In this document: positions 11,401 through 19,431 of the stretch, piece after piece
Numbering within the stretch: position 1 is the first letter of the stretch
Layout: every line of letters begins with the position of its first letter
DNA from: Alphaproteobacteria bacterium
GTDB lineage: Bacteria; Pseudomonadota; Alphaproteobacteria; Rhizobiales; JAKIUO01
Length of the DNA stretch: 64,000 nt
Reading direction: 5' to 3'
NCBI GenBank assembly: GCA_024280895.1
Contig: JAJRPI010000019.1
Span: 1-64,000, forward strand
Notes under the pieces: generated by a model
What the model saw: only the letters and a program-made list of their open reading frames with translations
What the model was told of the DNA's origin: nothing
The model's database searches: none
Position numbers and translations under genes: made by a program

Positions 11401-12111
11401 TGCATCATGGGCTTCATAGTCATCGCGGGTCGGGAAATAGCATTGATTGGTGGCAACGATTGGTAGCGACAGATCATAGGCCAGCTCGGTGAGCAATGGC
11501 TCAACCTGCTTTTCGCTGGCCAGCCCATGGCGCTGCAATTCGACATAGAGATGATCGGGTGCCATTGCTTTGAGACGTTCCGTCATCAAGCGCGCTCGCT
11601 CCCCAGCGCCATCGCGCAGGGCCAGATCAATCACCCCATCGGGTCCACCAGTCAGGATGATCAATCCCTCAATGTGTTTTTCCAACACCGAACAGGTGAC
11701 CATCGGCTCGTCCAGCCCATTGTCAGCAAGATAGGCATTGCTGATAATTTTTAGCAGATTGTCATAGCCAGCTTCATTCTTGGCGATCAGGACGAGATCA
11801 CCATGCTTTGCTGACAGGGGGACGGTTTTTCCCACCGGCGCTTTGCCCGTACTGGTGCCATCCTCATCTGGTTCGATTGCCTCAAAGCGAAAGGACACCG
11901 TACAACCGATCACCGGCTGCAATCCCTGCCCCGCCATAGTCTGAGAAAATTCAAGCGCGCCAAACAGATTATTGCGATCTGTGATGGCAAGGGCTGGCAT
12001 TTGGTATTTGTCGGCCGTTTTGACCAGCTGCTTAATGGGCAACGCCCCTTCTGCCAGCGAATAGGCAGAATGAACCCGCAAATGTATGAAATTGGCTTGA
12101 TTGCTGCTCAT
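8443..12111 (-). CDS. dnaE: DNA polymerase III alpha subunit
   Basis: This is the replicative C-family polymerase subunit. The 1222 residues carry the N-terminal PHP domain (HLRVHSAYSLAEGA near residue 10), the polymerase core with GPGRGSGAGSVVAW and the catalytic PDFDIDF motif, the KSHAAAYALLAYQTA segment, tandem helix-hairpin-helix motifs, and a C-terminal OB fold (about residues 1020-1120, with AGTLAGVVSYLQERRSKKG). It is somewhat longer than E. coli DnaE (1160). It lies immediately downstream of lolD (13-base gap) in the proS-lolC-lolD-dnaE order seen in related alphaproteobacteria. Confidence 0.98.
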   Translation of the reverse strand: MSSNQANFIHLRVHSAYSLAEGALPIKQLVKTADKYQMPALAITDRNNLFGALEFSQTMAGQGLQPVIGCTVSFRFEAIEPDEDGTSTGKAPVGKTVPLSAKHGDLVLIAKNEAGYDNLLKIISNAYLADNGLDEPMVTCSVLEKHIEGLIILTGGPDGVIDLALRDGAGERARLMTERLKAMAPDHLYVELQRHGLASEKQVEPLLTELAYDLSLPIVATNQCYFPTRDDYEAHDALICIADGSYVVVEDRRRLTPEHYFKDAGEMETLFADLPEAIENTKIIARRCSYRPLLRDPILPRFGGGENATPEQQEKIEAAELERQAREGLKKRLEVDGIAKGYEEQNYWDRLDYELGIITRMKFPGYFLIVADFIRWSKEMDIPVGPGRGSGAGSVVAWVLSITDLDPLRFGLLFERFLNPERVSMPDFDIDFCQDRRDEVISYVQDKYGTDRVAQIITFGKLQAKAVIRDVGRVLQMPYGQVDRLSKLIPNTIGISLAEAMAEEPKIEEAAEEAPVVRNLLNIAQRLEGLYRHASTHAAGVVIGDRSLDELVPLYRDPRSDIPVTQFNMKWVEPAGLVKFDFLGLKTLTVIQKALQFIKQGGGHVDFTGDTLDDPASYELLARGDTIGVFQLESTGMRESLKQLKPDRFEDIIAMVSLYRPGPMDNIPTYIERKFGREEIVYIDDKLAPMLNETYGVIIYQEQVMQIAQELAGYSLGEADLLRRAMGKKIAAEMDQQRPSFVNGAFERGVSRKDGETIFDLLAKFASYGFNKSHAAAYALLAYQTAFLKANYPVEFMAAIMTLDQGNTDKVKLFFEETRAMKIEMLPPSINFSTAEFIPQATKSGEMGIRYSLAALKNVGAEAMEQLCLERDENGAFKDLADFANRVDPKLINKRTLEMLAAADAFAQFGIERATVHGNVDLIMASANRAASDQNSGQTSLFGGGDETPELKLRDAKLWVPREILNKEADAVGFYLSGHPLDEYVELLASLKVESYLDFVERVEIQKQAFRDKKASEPVEPPEPSNADLSLEEQVQRNKAKEAQKAKDNLIPFRRGERRPDTGIAGTLAGVVSYLQERRSKKGNKFAFAAFSDAGTQFEMVMFSETLEATRELLQPGTVVLLRVSADPDSDNLRLRLLSAEPIDQVGGRSKKGVQLIINKPEALTEIAQRVSRGGHGKLRLILRLDNMGKDVFLPTMQGIDTSPAQISELKVLPGVCELIEI

Positions 12112-12124
12112 GGTTCAACTCTCC

Positions 12125-12853
12125 CTAAAGCGCCTTTTTACTCACCTCAATGAGCTTGCCGTCTTCAAGGCGCAATATGCGATCCATACGTTGGGCAATA
12201 TCCATATTGTGAGTGGCCATGATCGCGCACAGGCCAGTTGTACGCACCAATCCCAGCAACTGTTCAAAAACCCGGTCAGCCGTTTGCGGATCCAGATTTC
12301 CCGTTGGCTCATCGGCCAGCAGTATTTTGGGACGATTGGCGACAGCGCGGGCGATGGCAACACGTTGCTGCTCGCCGCCAGAAAGTTCGGCCGGGCGATG
12401 TATGCCCCGCTCTTCCAGCCCTAGCGATGTTAATAGCTCATTGGCTCTCGCCGTTGCATCGCTCCTTGATACTCCGCGAATGAGTTGGGGAATGACAACA
12501 TTTTCGATAGCTGTAAACTCGGGCAATAATTGATGAAACTGATAGACAAAACCAATGGTTGAACGGCGCAGCAAGGTGCGCTCACCATCATTTAACTCCA
12601 CACAATCGCGCCCTTCGAGCACAACCTTGCCAAAATGAGGCCGATCAAGCAGTCCAATAATGTGAAGCAGTGTTGATTTACCAGCACCCGATGGTCCAAC
12701 CAGTGCTACGGCTTCACCTGTCATAAGATCGGCACTTGCCCCTTTGAGCACCTCGATGCTGCGCTGGCCCTGTGTATAAGTAAGCTCCAGCTTTTCCAGC
12801 TTCATCAGCAAGCTCTGTTTCAGCGCCGCGCCGGTCTCATATTTGGTCGTCAT
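12125..12853 (-). CDS. lolD: Lipoprotein-releasing system ATP-binding protein
   Basis: LolD powers the LolCDE extractor that lifts outer-membrane lipoproteins from the inner membrane onto the carrier LolA. The visible parts are Walker A GPSGAGKST, the signature LSGGEQQRVAIARA, and Walker B ILLADEPTGNLD. I place the start at the ATG at 12853, just after the lolC stop, with AGGA upstream. The frame is open much further upstream, but that part overlaps lolC and looks non-native. An in-frame ATG at 12874 overlapping the lolC end is also possible. The product is about 242 residues. Confidence 0.95.
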   Translation of the reverse strand: MTTKYETGAALKQSLLMKLEKLELTYTQGQRSIEVLKGASADLMTGEAVALVGPSGAGKSTLLHIIGLLDRPHFGKVVLEGRDCVELNDGERTLLRRSTIGFVYQFHQLLPEFTAIENVVIPQLIRGVSRSDATARANELLTSLGLEERGIHRPAELSGGEQQRVAIARAVANRPKILLADEPTGNLDPQTADRVFEQLLGLVRTTGLCAIMATHNMDIAQRMDRILRLEDGKLIEVSKKAL

Positions 12854-12866
12854 GTCTGGCTTGGTC

Positions 12867-14216
12867 CTATTCATAGCGAAGGGCTTCAACCGGATCCATT
12901 TTGGCAGCACGCCAAGCGGGATAAATCGTCGCCAGCATTGACAAAGCCAGCGCCATAAAGACGACCTGAAGCACTTCCTTCCAATCCATTTTAGCAGGCA
13001 TTTCTGTAAGGTAATAGAGTTCTGAAGAAAACATATCCACACCGATCAACCAGCCAACGAACTGGCGAATGGTTTCGATATTTTCCACAAACAGCACCCC
13101 AAGCACAAAACCAGCCAATGTTCCAACGATGCCGATACTGGCTCCGGTCATAAAGAACACCCGCATGATCGATCCTCTGGTCGCCCCCATAGTGCGCAAA
13201 ACGGCAATATCTCTCGACTTGTCTTTCACCAGCATGATCAATCCTGATATGATATTAAGAGCGGCCACCAGCACGATCAGCGACAAGATGATGAACATCA
13301 TGGAGCGCTCCACTTCAAGAGCCGTAAAGAACCCTTTATTGCGCTCGCGCCAATCAGAAAAACTATGTGCCTTGCCGATGGACTTTTTCAAGTCGGGGAT
13401 CACCTCGCCAACCTTGTCGGCATTATCAATGACGATCTCCACAGCATCAACGCGGTTGCGGCGATTAAAGAACTTTTGGGCTTCGGCCAAAGGCATGAAC
13501 ACCACCGAGCTGTCATATTCCGACATACCGATCTCAAATACGGCGGTTACCTGATAGCGCTTGATCCTTGGAGCCGTGCCAAAGGGCGTTGAAGCCCCGC
13601 GCGGTGAAATTAAAGTGACATAGTCTCCGACATAAGTGTTGAGGGTTTTTGACATGCGCGAGCCAATGGCAATAGCCGGCTTATTGGTATCAAAGCCATC
13701 CAATGTCCCTTGAATGATCTTTTTGTTTTGCTCGCCTGTCTTTAAGTCTTTTGGGTCATCGCGAAGAGCCTTGAGATTTTGCGCATCAATGCCCCTGATC
13801 CCGCGCACCAGCGCCGCAACTGATCGGGCTGGTGTCGAGATCATGGCCTGGCCTTCAACCAGTGGAATTGCCTGCTCGACACGAGCCTGCTTTCTGGCGA
13901 TATCGGCAATGTTTTTATAATCAGAAAAAGAACCGGTAATGCTATGGACGATGACATGTCCGTTAAGACCAAGGATCTTGTCTAGCAGCTGGGCCCGAAA
14001 GCCGTTCATCACAGACATCACAATGATCAGCGTTGCAACACCCAACATGATGCCCAAAAAGGAAAATCCGGCAATCACCGAAATGAAACCTTCTTTGCGC
14101 CGAGCCCGCAAATAGCGTCCCGCCAGCATCCATTCAAAAGCAGCGAACGGTCTGGGGCCGTCAATAGATCCCTTGTCGACCATCTCACTACTGTCTGCGA
14201 TTGTTGCCATTATCAT
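12867..14216 (-). CDS. lolC: Lipoprotein-releasing system permease LolC/LolE family
   Basis: This is the membrane subunit of the Lol lipoprotein-sorting ABC transporter. The 449 residues show one N-terminal helix (FISVIAGFSFLGIMLGVATL), a large periplasmic domain (about 65-290) and three C-terminal helices of the FtsX type ending in YPAWRAAKMDPVEALRYE, a hallmark ending. Only one permease gene is present here, as in many alphaproteobacteria where it probably forms a homodimer (LolF-like), which is an inference. The start could be the first ATG or the one two codons later. It is followed directly by lolD. Confidence 0.94.
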   Translation of the reverse strand: MIMATIADSSEMVDKGSIDGPRPFAAFEWMLAGRYLRARRKEGFISVIAGFSFLGIMLGVATLIIVMSVMNGFRAQLLDKILGLNGHVIVHSITGSFSDYKNIADIARKQARVEQAIPLVEGQAMISTPARSVAALVRGIRGIDAQNLKALRDDPKDLKTGEQNKKIIQGTLDGFDTNKPAIAIGSRMSKTLNTYVGDYVTLISPRGASTPFGTAPRIKRYQVTAVFEIGMSEYDSSVVFMPLAEAQKFFNRRNRVDAVEIVIDNADKVGEVIPDLKKSIGKAHSFSDWRERNKGFFTALEVERSMMFIILSLIVLVAALNIISGLIMLVKDKSRDIAVLRTMGATRGSIMRVFFMTGASIGIVGTLAGFVLGVLFVENIETIRQFVGWLIGVDMFSSELYYLTEMPAKMDWKEVLQVVFMALALSMLATIYPAWRAAKMDPVEALRYE

Positions 14217-14262
14217 TACCCGGTTGCTTTAGCTTCACGCCGATTAATATGTCAGTTAAGCC

Positions 14263-15585
14263 TCATACGCCGACAAAATATTTAACGGTTTCATCCAGAC
14301 CAAGCTCTTTTGCTTCACCCGTTGCACGGTTCTTCAACTCGACCTTGCCCTCTTTGAGACCTCGTGGCCCAACGATAATCTGCCAGGGCAAGCCAATCAG
14401 GTCCATGGTCTTAAACTTTGCTCCAGCCCGTTCATTTGTATCATCATACAAAACGGTTTGCCCAGCATTGGTGAGCTGTTCATATAGTGATTCGCAGGCC
14501 TTGTCCGTCTCATCGTCTCCAGCCTTCAGATTAATCAGCCCAATTTTAAAGGGGGCTACACTTTCTGGCCAGATGATGCCTGCATCGTCATGGGACGCTT
14601 CAATAATAGCGCCGACAAGCCGCGAAACTCCAATGCCATAGGATCCACACTGCAATGGCGTCAGGGCACCATCGGGTCCTTGCACCGAACATTTCATCGG
14701 CTCTGTATATTTTGCTCCAAAGAAGAAAATATGTCCAACTTCAATACCGCGTGCCGAAATTTGCTTGTCTTTGGGGACGTCTTTTTCAAACTGATCCTTG
14801 TCGTGCATTTCTTCGGTCGCAGCATATTTATCAAGCCAGGGGGCAATGACCGGCTCCAGATCATCGTCATGATCAAAACTTTTAGCCGGGGCCTCAAGCT
14901 CAAGCAGGTCTTTATGACAAAAAACTTCACTCTCGCCGGTATCGGCCAGAATTATAAATTCATGAGACAGATCACCGCCAATGGGGCCGGTATCGGCGCG
15001 CATGGGGATGGCCTTGAGACCAAGGCGTTCATAGGTGCGCAAATAGGCGACAAACATACGGTTGTAGCTTTTTTTGCCTTCGTCTGCGGTCAGATCAAAC
15101 GAATAGGCATCCTTCATTAAAAATTCCCGGCCGCGCATAACACCAAAACGGGGTCTGATTTCATCGCGAAATTTCCACTGAATATGATAAAGAGTGCGTG
15201 GCACATCACGGTATGAACGCGCCCCGTCACGAAACAGGACCGTGATCAGCTCTTCATTGGTTGGACCATAAAGCATATCGCGATCATGACGATCGGTAAT
15301 GCGCAGCATCTCTGCGCCATAATCATCATAACGCCCCGATTCGCGCCACAAGTCAGCAGACTGGATTGTCGGCATAAGGAGCTCTACCGCTCCAGCTCTA
15401 TCTTGCTCTTCTCGAACAATTTGCTCGATATTTTTCAACACCATCATGCCCAGAGGTAACCAGGAATAAATTCCCGAACTCGACTGTCTGATCATCCCCG
15501 CTCGCAGCATCAATCTGTGAGAAACAATTTCCGCTTCCTTGGGAGGGTCACGTAAAATAGGCATAAAAAATCGGCTGACACGCAT
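14263..15585 (-). CDS. proS: Prolyl-tRNA synthetase, short form without editing insertion
   Basis: ProS charges tRNA-Pro. The ATG at 15585 gives [20 protein letters not shown], the typical N terminus, with AGGAAG upstream; the longer open frame to 15738 has no homology-like features. The class II motifs are visible: [35 protein letters not shown] (motif 2) and [15 protein letters not shown] (motif 3), followed by the anticodon-binding domain. At 440 residues it lacks the large editing insertion of the 572-residue E. coli enzyme. This is typical of alphaproteobacteria, which use a free-standing Ala-tRNA-Pro deacylase; none is in this window. Confidence 0.97.
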   Translation of the reverse strand: MRVSRFFMPILRDPPKEAEIVSHRLMLRAGMIRQSSSGIYSWLPLGMMVLKNIEQIVREEQDRAGAVELLMPTIQSADLWRESGRYDDYGAEMLRITDRHDRDMLYGPTNEELITVLFRDGARSYRDVPRTLYHIQWKFRDEIRPRFGVMRGREFLMKDAYSFDLTADEGKKSYNRMFVAYLRTYERLGLKAIPMRADTGPIGGDLSHEFIILADTGESEVFCHKDLLELEAPAKSFDHDDDLEPVIAPWLDKYAATEEMHDKDQFEKDVPKDKQISARGIEVGHIFFFGAKYTEPMKCSVQGPDGALTPLQCGSYGIGVSRLVGAIIEASHDDAGIIWPESVAPFKIGLINLKAGDDETDKACESLYEQLTNAGQTVLYDDTNERAGAKFKTMDLIGLPWQIIVGPRGLKEGKVELKNRATGEAKELGLDETVKYFVGV

Positions 15586-15785
15586 GCTTAGGGCTTCCTG
15601 ATTGTACTTGTTCGGGAGATATGATCCTTGTGACGCAACCAGCGGCCATTTGCACAGGTCCACGTTCCCTTGTTGAAAACTCCTCTTAGCACGCTTTATC
15701 AATGGACCAAAGCTCTTGATGCGCATTGATTGCTCCAATTTATAACTTTTTGCAGTTGCGGCAAAGCTACCAATAGATTTAGTAT

Positions 15786-15799
15786 TTGATCTATGTCAT
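15786..15799 (+). promoter_or_regulatory. FNR/FixK-like box upstream of ccoN
   Basis: TTGATCTATGTCAT has one perfect TTGAT half-site and one imperfect GTCAT half-site against the TTGAT-N4-ATCAA consensus. A weak -10 candidate lies at 15820-15827, placing the box centre near -40 to -41.5, the activator position for this family. It lies in the 329-base proS-ccoN divergent gap, where nothing else was recognised. cbb3 operons are typically controlled by FNR or FixK, so the site is plausible but rests on sequence alone. Confidence 0.55.
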
Positions 15800-15914
15800 G
15801 GTTTTACTGACGCGCGAGCTTTATTGGTTTGAGCATCGAAATACAGTGTCGTTCTGCGGAAAAAATTGCGCAGAAGATATTATCCGTGTGGGGATAAACT
15901 TGGAGGAGAGAATA

Positions 15915-17531
15915 ATGAACCGAGGCGGCATTACCACCACTGGTGGCATCTTTACCGCGTTGGTGCTGATTACTGGGATATTGCTAACCGGCTATGCGGG
16001 CATGAATGCCATCGACGCTGTGTTCGGTTTTCATATGTATCTCATGGCAGCAGCAGCAATACTCGGCCTGTTGGCCCTTTTGATGGGCAGGCCATACAGA
16101 GACGATCCTGGAAAATATAATTACGGGGTTGTAAAAGCCTTTGTGATCGCAACGCTTTTCTGGGGAGTCGCTGGCTTTTCCGTTGGCGACTATATCGCCT
16201 GGGAGCTGGCCTTTCCATTCCTCAACTGGGATTTACCCTGGACAAACTTTGGACGTCTGCGCCCCTTGCATACTTCAGCCGTGATTTTTGCCTTTGGTGG
16301 CAATATTCTTTTGGGTTCCTCCTTCTATGTGGTGCAACGCACCAACCATACACGACTGGCTGGCAATGTGGCTCCCTGGTTCGTATTCTGGGGCTACAAT
16401 TTATTCATCTTGCTGGCTGGTACCGGCTATTTATTGGGCGTGACCCAAAGCCGCGAATATGCCGAACCAGAATGGTATGTAGATATCTGGCTAACCCTTG
16501 TGTGGGTTACTTATCTGCTGGTGTTCATGGGCACCTTGATGAAACGCCGCGTTTCTCACATCTATGTGGCTAACTGGTTTTATCTGGCATTTATTATCAC
16601 CATTGCAGTACTGCATCTGGTCAATAATATGGCCGTTCCTGTCTCCTTCCTGGGATCCAAATCCTACTCACTACAGGCTGGCGTCCAGGATGCCATGACA
16701 CAGTGGTGGTATGGCCATAATGCCGTTGGCTTCTTCTTGACCGCTGCATTCCTTGCGATGATGTATTACTTCGTACCAAAGCGCGCCGAACGCCCGGTCT
16801 ATTCCTACCGCCTGTCGATCATCCATTTCTGGTCTTTGATCTTCTTGTACATGTGGGCTGGACCTCATCATCTGCACTACACGGCTCTACCCGATTGGAC
16901 ACAGTCTCTTGGCATGACCTTCTCGATCATCCTCTGGATGCCTTCGTGGGGTGGCATGATCAACGGGCTGATGACCCTGTCAGGTGCTTGGGACAAGCTG
17001 CGCACTGACCCTGTTTTGCGCATGCTGGTTGTCTCTATCGCCTTTTACGGCATGAGTACCTTTGAGGGTCCCATGATGGCCATTAAAGCCGTCAACGCCC
17101 TGTCCCATTATACGGACTGGACCGTTGGTCATGTGCATTCAGGTGCCATGGGCTGGGTTGGCATGGTGAGCTTTGGCGTCATTTATTGCCTTGTACCCTG
17201 GTTGTGGGGCAAGGAACGTCTTTACTCCATGGCTCTTGTCAGCTGGCATTTCTGGCTCTCAACCGTAGGTATTTTGCTCTACATCACATCAATGTGGGTA
17301 TCGGGCATCCTTCAGGGGCTGATGTGGCGTGCTTATGACAGCCTTGGTTTCCTCGAATACAGTTTCGTTGAAACCGTGGAAGCCATGCATCCTTTCTATG
17401 TGATCCGGGCAATAGGCGGACTATTCTTCGTCATCGGCTCGCTGATTATGGTATTCAATGTGATCATGACGATTCGGGTTGCTCCTCGTGAAGAGAGCTA
17501 TTCCAACGCCGTTCTGGCACCAGCTGAGTAA
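15915..17531 (+). CDS. ccoN: cbb3-type cytochrome c oxidase subunit I
   Basis: This is the catalytic haem b/b3-CuB subunit of the high-affinity terminal oxidase. The ATG at 15915 has a strong GGAGGAGAG site upstream, so the in-frame upstream extension is rejected. The 538 residues contain about 12 membrane helices and the expected histidine segments: [15 protein letters not shown] (low-spin haem), [11 protein letters not shown] and GPHHLHYT (CuB ligands), and [12 protein letters not shown] (haem ligands). It is first in a ccoNOQP run with short gaps and is followed by the assembly genes ccoGHIS. The oxidase supports respiration at low oxygen. Confidence 0.98.
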   Translation: MNRGGITTTGGIFTALVLITGILLTGYAGMNAIDAVFGFHMYLMAAAAILGLLALLMGRPYRDDPGKYNYGVVKAFVIATLFWGVAGFSVGDYIAWELAFPFLNWDLPWTNFGRLRPLHTSAVIFAFGGNILLGSSFYVVQRTNHTRLAGNVAPWFVFWGYNLFILLAGTGYLLGVTQSREYAEPEWYVDIWLTLVWVTYLLVFMGTLMKRRVSHIYVANWFYLAFIITIAVLHLVNNMAVPVSFLGSKSYSLQAGVQDAMTQWWYGHNAVGFFLTAAFLAMMYYFVPKRAERPVYSYRLSIIHFWSLIFLYMWAGPHHLHYTALPDWTQSLGMTFSIILWMPSWGGMINGLMTLSGAWDKLRTDPVLRMLVVSIAFYGMSTFEGPMMAIKAVNALSHYTDWTVGHVHSGAMGWVGMVSFGVIYCLVPWLWGKERLYSMALVSWHFWLSTVGILLYITSMWVSGILQGLMWRAYDSLGFLEYSFVETVEAMHPFYVIRAIGGLFFVIGSLIMVFNVIMTIRVAPREESYSNAVLAPAE

Positions 17532-17545
17532 AGGAAAACATTACT

Positions 17546-18289
17546 ATGGCTAGCCATGAAATATTCGAAAAGAACTCGATCGTCCTCGCAATTGCAATCG
17601 TACTGGTTGTCTCGATTGCGGGGCTGGTGGAAATTGTTCCTTTGTACTTTATCGGTAGTACCATCGAGAAGGTTGACGGGATGCGTCCCTACACCCCTCT
17701 CGAACTGGCGGGACGCGATGTCTATGTGCGCGAAGGATGTTATCTTTGCCATTCACAGATGATCCGTCCGTTCCGTGATGAGGTGGAACGCTATGGTCAT
17801 TATTCTCTGGCTGCAGAGAGTATGTATGACCACCCCTTCCAGTGGGGATCGAAACGAACGGGCCCTGATTTGGCGCGCGTCGGCAAAAAATATTCTGACA
17901 AGTGGCATCGCGACCATATGAACGACCCACGCTCCATTGTGCCAGAATCCGTCATGCCGGGATATGAGTTCCTTGGCAAAACCCCGGTCATTGCTGACAG
18001 ATATTCCAACCATCTGTGGGCATTGAGCGTGACGGGAGTTCCTTATTCACAGGATATGATTTCCAATGCAGGAGCAGACCTGAAAGCTCAGGCTGGTGAT
18101 CCAGACAGTGACGCCGCCGAAGCGCTACAAGCTCGCTACAAATCATTTGGTAGCAAGCCCCTCAATGTCCGTGACTTTGATGGCGATCCAAAAACGGTGA
18201 CCGAACTCGACGCTTTGATTGCATATTTGCAGATGCTCGGCACACTTGTAGATTTCAAAACCTACAATGCCAAAGCCAACCTACGCTAA
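17546..18289 (+). CDS. ccoO: cbb3-type cytochrome c oxidase subunit II (mono-haem)
   Basis: CcoO is the membrane-anchored mono-haem c subunit that feeds electrons to CcoN. The 247 residues have one N-terminal helix (about 12-32) and a haem-binding CYLCH at residues 65-69 within [18 protein letters not shown], plus a distal methionine region around [20 protein letters not shown] precedes the ATG. The gap after ccoN is 14 bases, so the two are co-transcribed. Confidence 0.97.
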   Translation: MASHEIFEKNSIVLAIAIVLVVSIAGLVEIVPLYFIGSTIEKVDGMRPYTPLELAGRDVYVREGCYLCHSQMIRPFRDEVERYGHYSLAAESMYDHPFQWGSKRTGPDLARVGKKYSDKWHRDHMNDPRSIVPESVMPGYEFLGKTPVIADRYSNHLWALSVTGVPYSQDMISNAGADLKAQAGDPDSDAAEALQARYKSFGSKPLNVRDFDGDPKTVTELDALIAYLQMLGTLVDFKTYNAKANLR

Positions 18290-18302
18290 CAGGTGATTGA
18301 TT

Positions 18303-18452
18303 ATGAGTTACGAAGATGTTGCAAGCTTAAGCGGAACCATCGGTCTGATATTATTCATGTCGATGTTTTTCGTGGTATTGGCTTACGCCCTTTGGCCTCG
18401 CAACAAAGCCAAGTTTGACAAGGCTGCCCGCGCGCCGCTTGATGAGGAATAA
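18303..18452 (+). CDS. ccoQ: cbb3-type cytochrome c oxidase small subunit CcoQ
   Basis: This 49-residue gene (MSYEDVASLSGTIGLILFMS..., ending in APLDEE) lies between ccoO and ccoP, the standard place of ccoQ. It has a single hydrophobic helix (about residues 12-31) ending in ALWPRNKAKFDKAA, a pattern typical of CcoQ. The upstream sequence ACAGGTGATT serves as ribosome site, and the stop is three bases before the ccoP ATG. CcoQ stabilises the assembled oxidase in other bacteria. Confidence 0.93.
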   Translation: MSYEDVASLSGTIGLILFMSMFFVVLAYALWPRNKAKFDKAARAPLDEE

Positions 18453-18455
18453 ATT

Positions 18456-19343
18456 ATGGAACATAAGGAAATAGATCATATCACCGGCACGGAGACCACG
18501 GGTCATGCCTGGGATGGAGATCTCAAAGAACTTAACACGCCGCTTCCTGTCTGGTGGCTATGGGTACTTTGGTTATCAATTGTTTGGGCAATAGCCTATT
18601 CGTTCGTCTATCAGCACTGGTTTATGGGAACAAAGGTCCTCCCGACCTATTCCAACTGGACCAGCCGTGGTGATGTTCACAAAGCCCTCGATGCAGCACA
18701 AGTCGCGATGGGTCCGCAATTTGCCAAACTGGAAAAAGCCTCTCTTGCCGACCTGCGCAGTGACGCGGCTCTTTCCAAATTCGCCGAGAAAGCAGGTAAA
18801 GCTGTCTATGGCGACAATTGCGTTGCCTGTCACGGTACTGGCGCTAACGGTGTCTTTCCAGGCTCTGGCTATCCTAATCTCACTGACACGGATTGGCTCT
18901 ATGGTGGCAAACTGGAAGATATCGTGGAAACGGTACGCGTTGGCATCCGCTCTGGGCATGATGACGAGCGCACCAACACCATGGCCGCCTATGGCGATGA
19001 CGAAACGCTTAATGCCGAACAGATCAAAAATGTAGCCGGCTATGTTCTCTCCTTGTCTGGTCAATCCCTGGCAGGTACAGATTTGGCCAAAGGCAAACAA
19101 ATCTATCTGGAAGAAGCGGCGTGCAATGCCTGTCATGGAGACGATGGTAAAGGGGTCGCTGAAATTCCAGGCGCTCCAAATCTGGCGGACAAAATTTGGC
19201 TATTTGGCGGTGGTGCAGAAAAAATCATTACCACCATCACCCATGGTCGCGCGGGCGAGATGCCTTCTTGGGATGCTCGATTGACCCCCGCCCAAATCAA
19301 GGCCGTTGCCGTCTATGTGCATAGTCGAGGTGGTGGTCAATAA
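18456..19343 (+). CDS. ccoP: cbb3-type cytochrome c oxidase subunit III (di-haem)
   Basis: CcoP is the electron-entry subunit with two c-type haems. The 295 residues have the N-terminal TPLPVWWLWVLWLSIVWAI helix, then haem motifs CVACH at residues 122-126 and CNACH at 223-227, each in a cytochrome c domain with a downstream methionine (TMAAYG, GEMPSW). It follows ccoQ by three bases, and the spacing implies one mRNA. The last residues run to SRGGGQ before the stop. Complete and ordinary. Confidence 0.98.
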   Translation: MEHKEIDHITGTETTGHAWDGDLKELNTPLPVWWLWVLWLSIVWAIAYSFVYQHWFMGTKVLPTYSNWTSRGDVHKALDAAQVAMGPQFAKLEKASLADLRSDAALSKFAEKAGKAVYGDNCVACHGTGANGVFPGSGYPNLTDTDWLYGGKLEDIVETVRVGIRSGHDDERTNTMAAYGDDETLNAEQIKNVAGYVLSLSGQSLAGTDLAKGKQIYLEEAACNACHGDDGKGVAEIPGAPNLADKIWLFGGGAEKIITTITHGRAGEMPSWDARLTPAQIKAVAVYVHSRGGGQ

Positions 19344-19373
19344 GACGCAGATACCCCGATTGCAAGATCCTAT

Positions 19374-19415
19374 CTATACGCGATATATAATGATATGTCG
19401 CGTATAGAACTTTTT
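19374..19415 (+). terminator. Inverted repeat between ccoP and ccoG
   Basis: CTATACGCGA (19374-19383) has a perfect 10-base complement at 19398-19407, with a 14-base AT-rich loop and then AACTTTTT. It could be a weak terminator or processing hairpin that lowers expression of the assembly genes relative to the oxidase, or a protein-binding palindrome. The sequence alone does not decide. Confidence 0.5.
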
Positions 19416-19431
19416 AGGGAAGGGTCACAAT

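Noticed and set aside
12854-13042. N-terminal extension of lolD
   Set aside because: The extension overlaps lolC and consists of out-of-frame lolC sequence rich in Trp, Arg and Cys; the ATG at 12853 fits LolD.
18576-19136. 186-residue frame antisense to ccoP
   Set aside because: It lies fully within ccoP, whose haem motifs are unambiguous.
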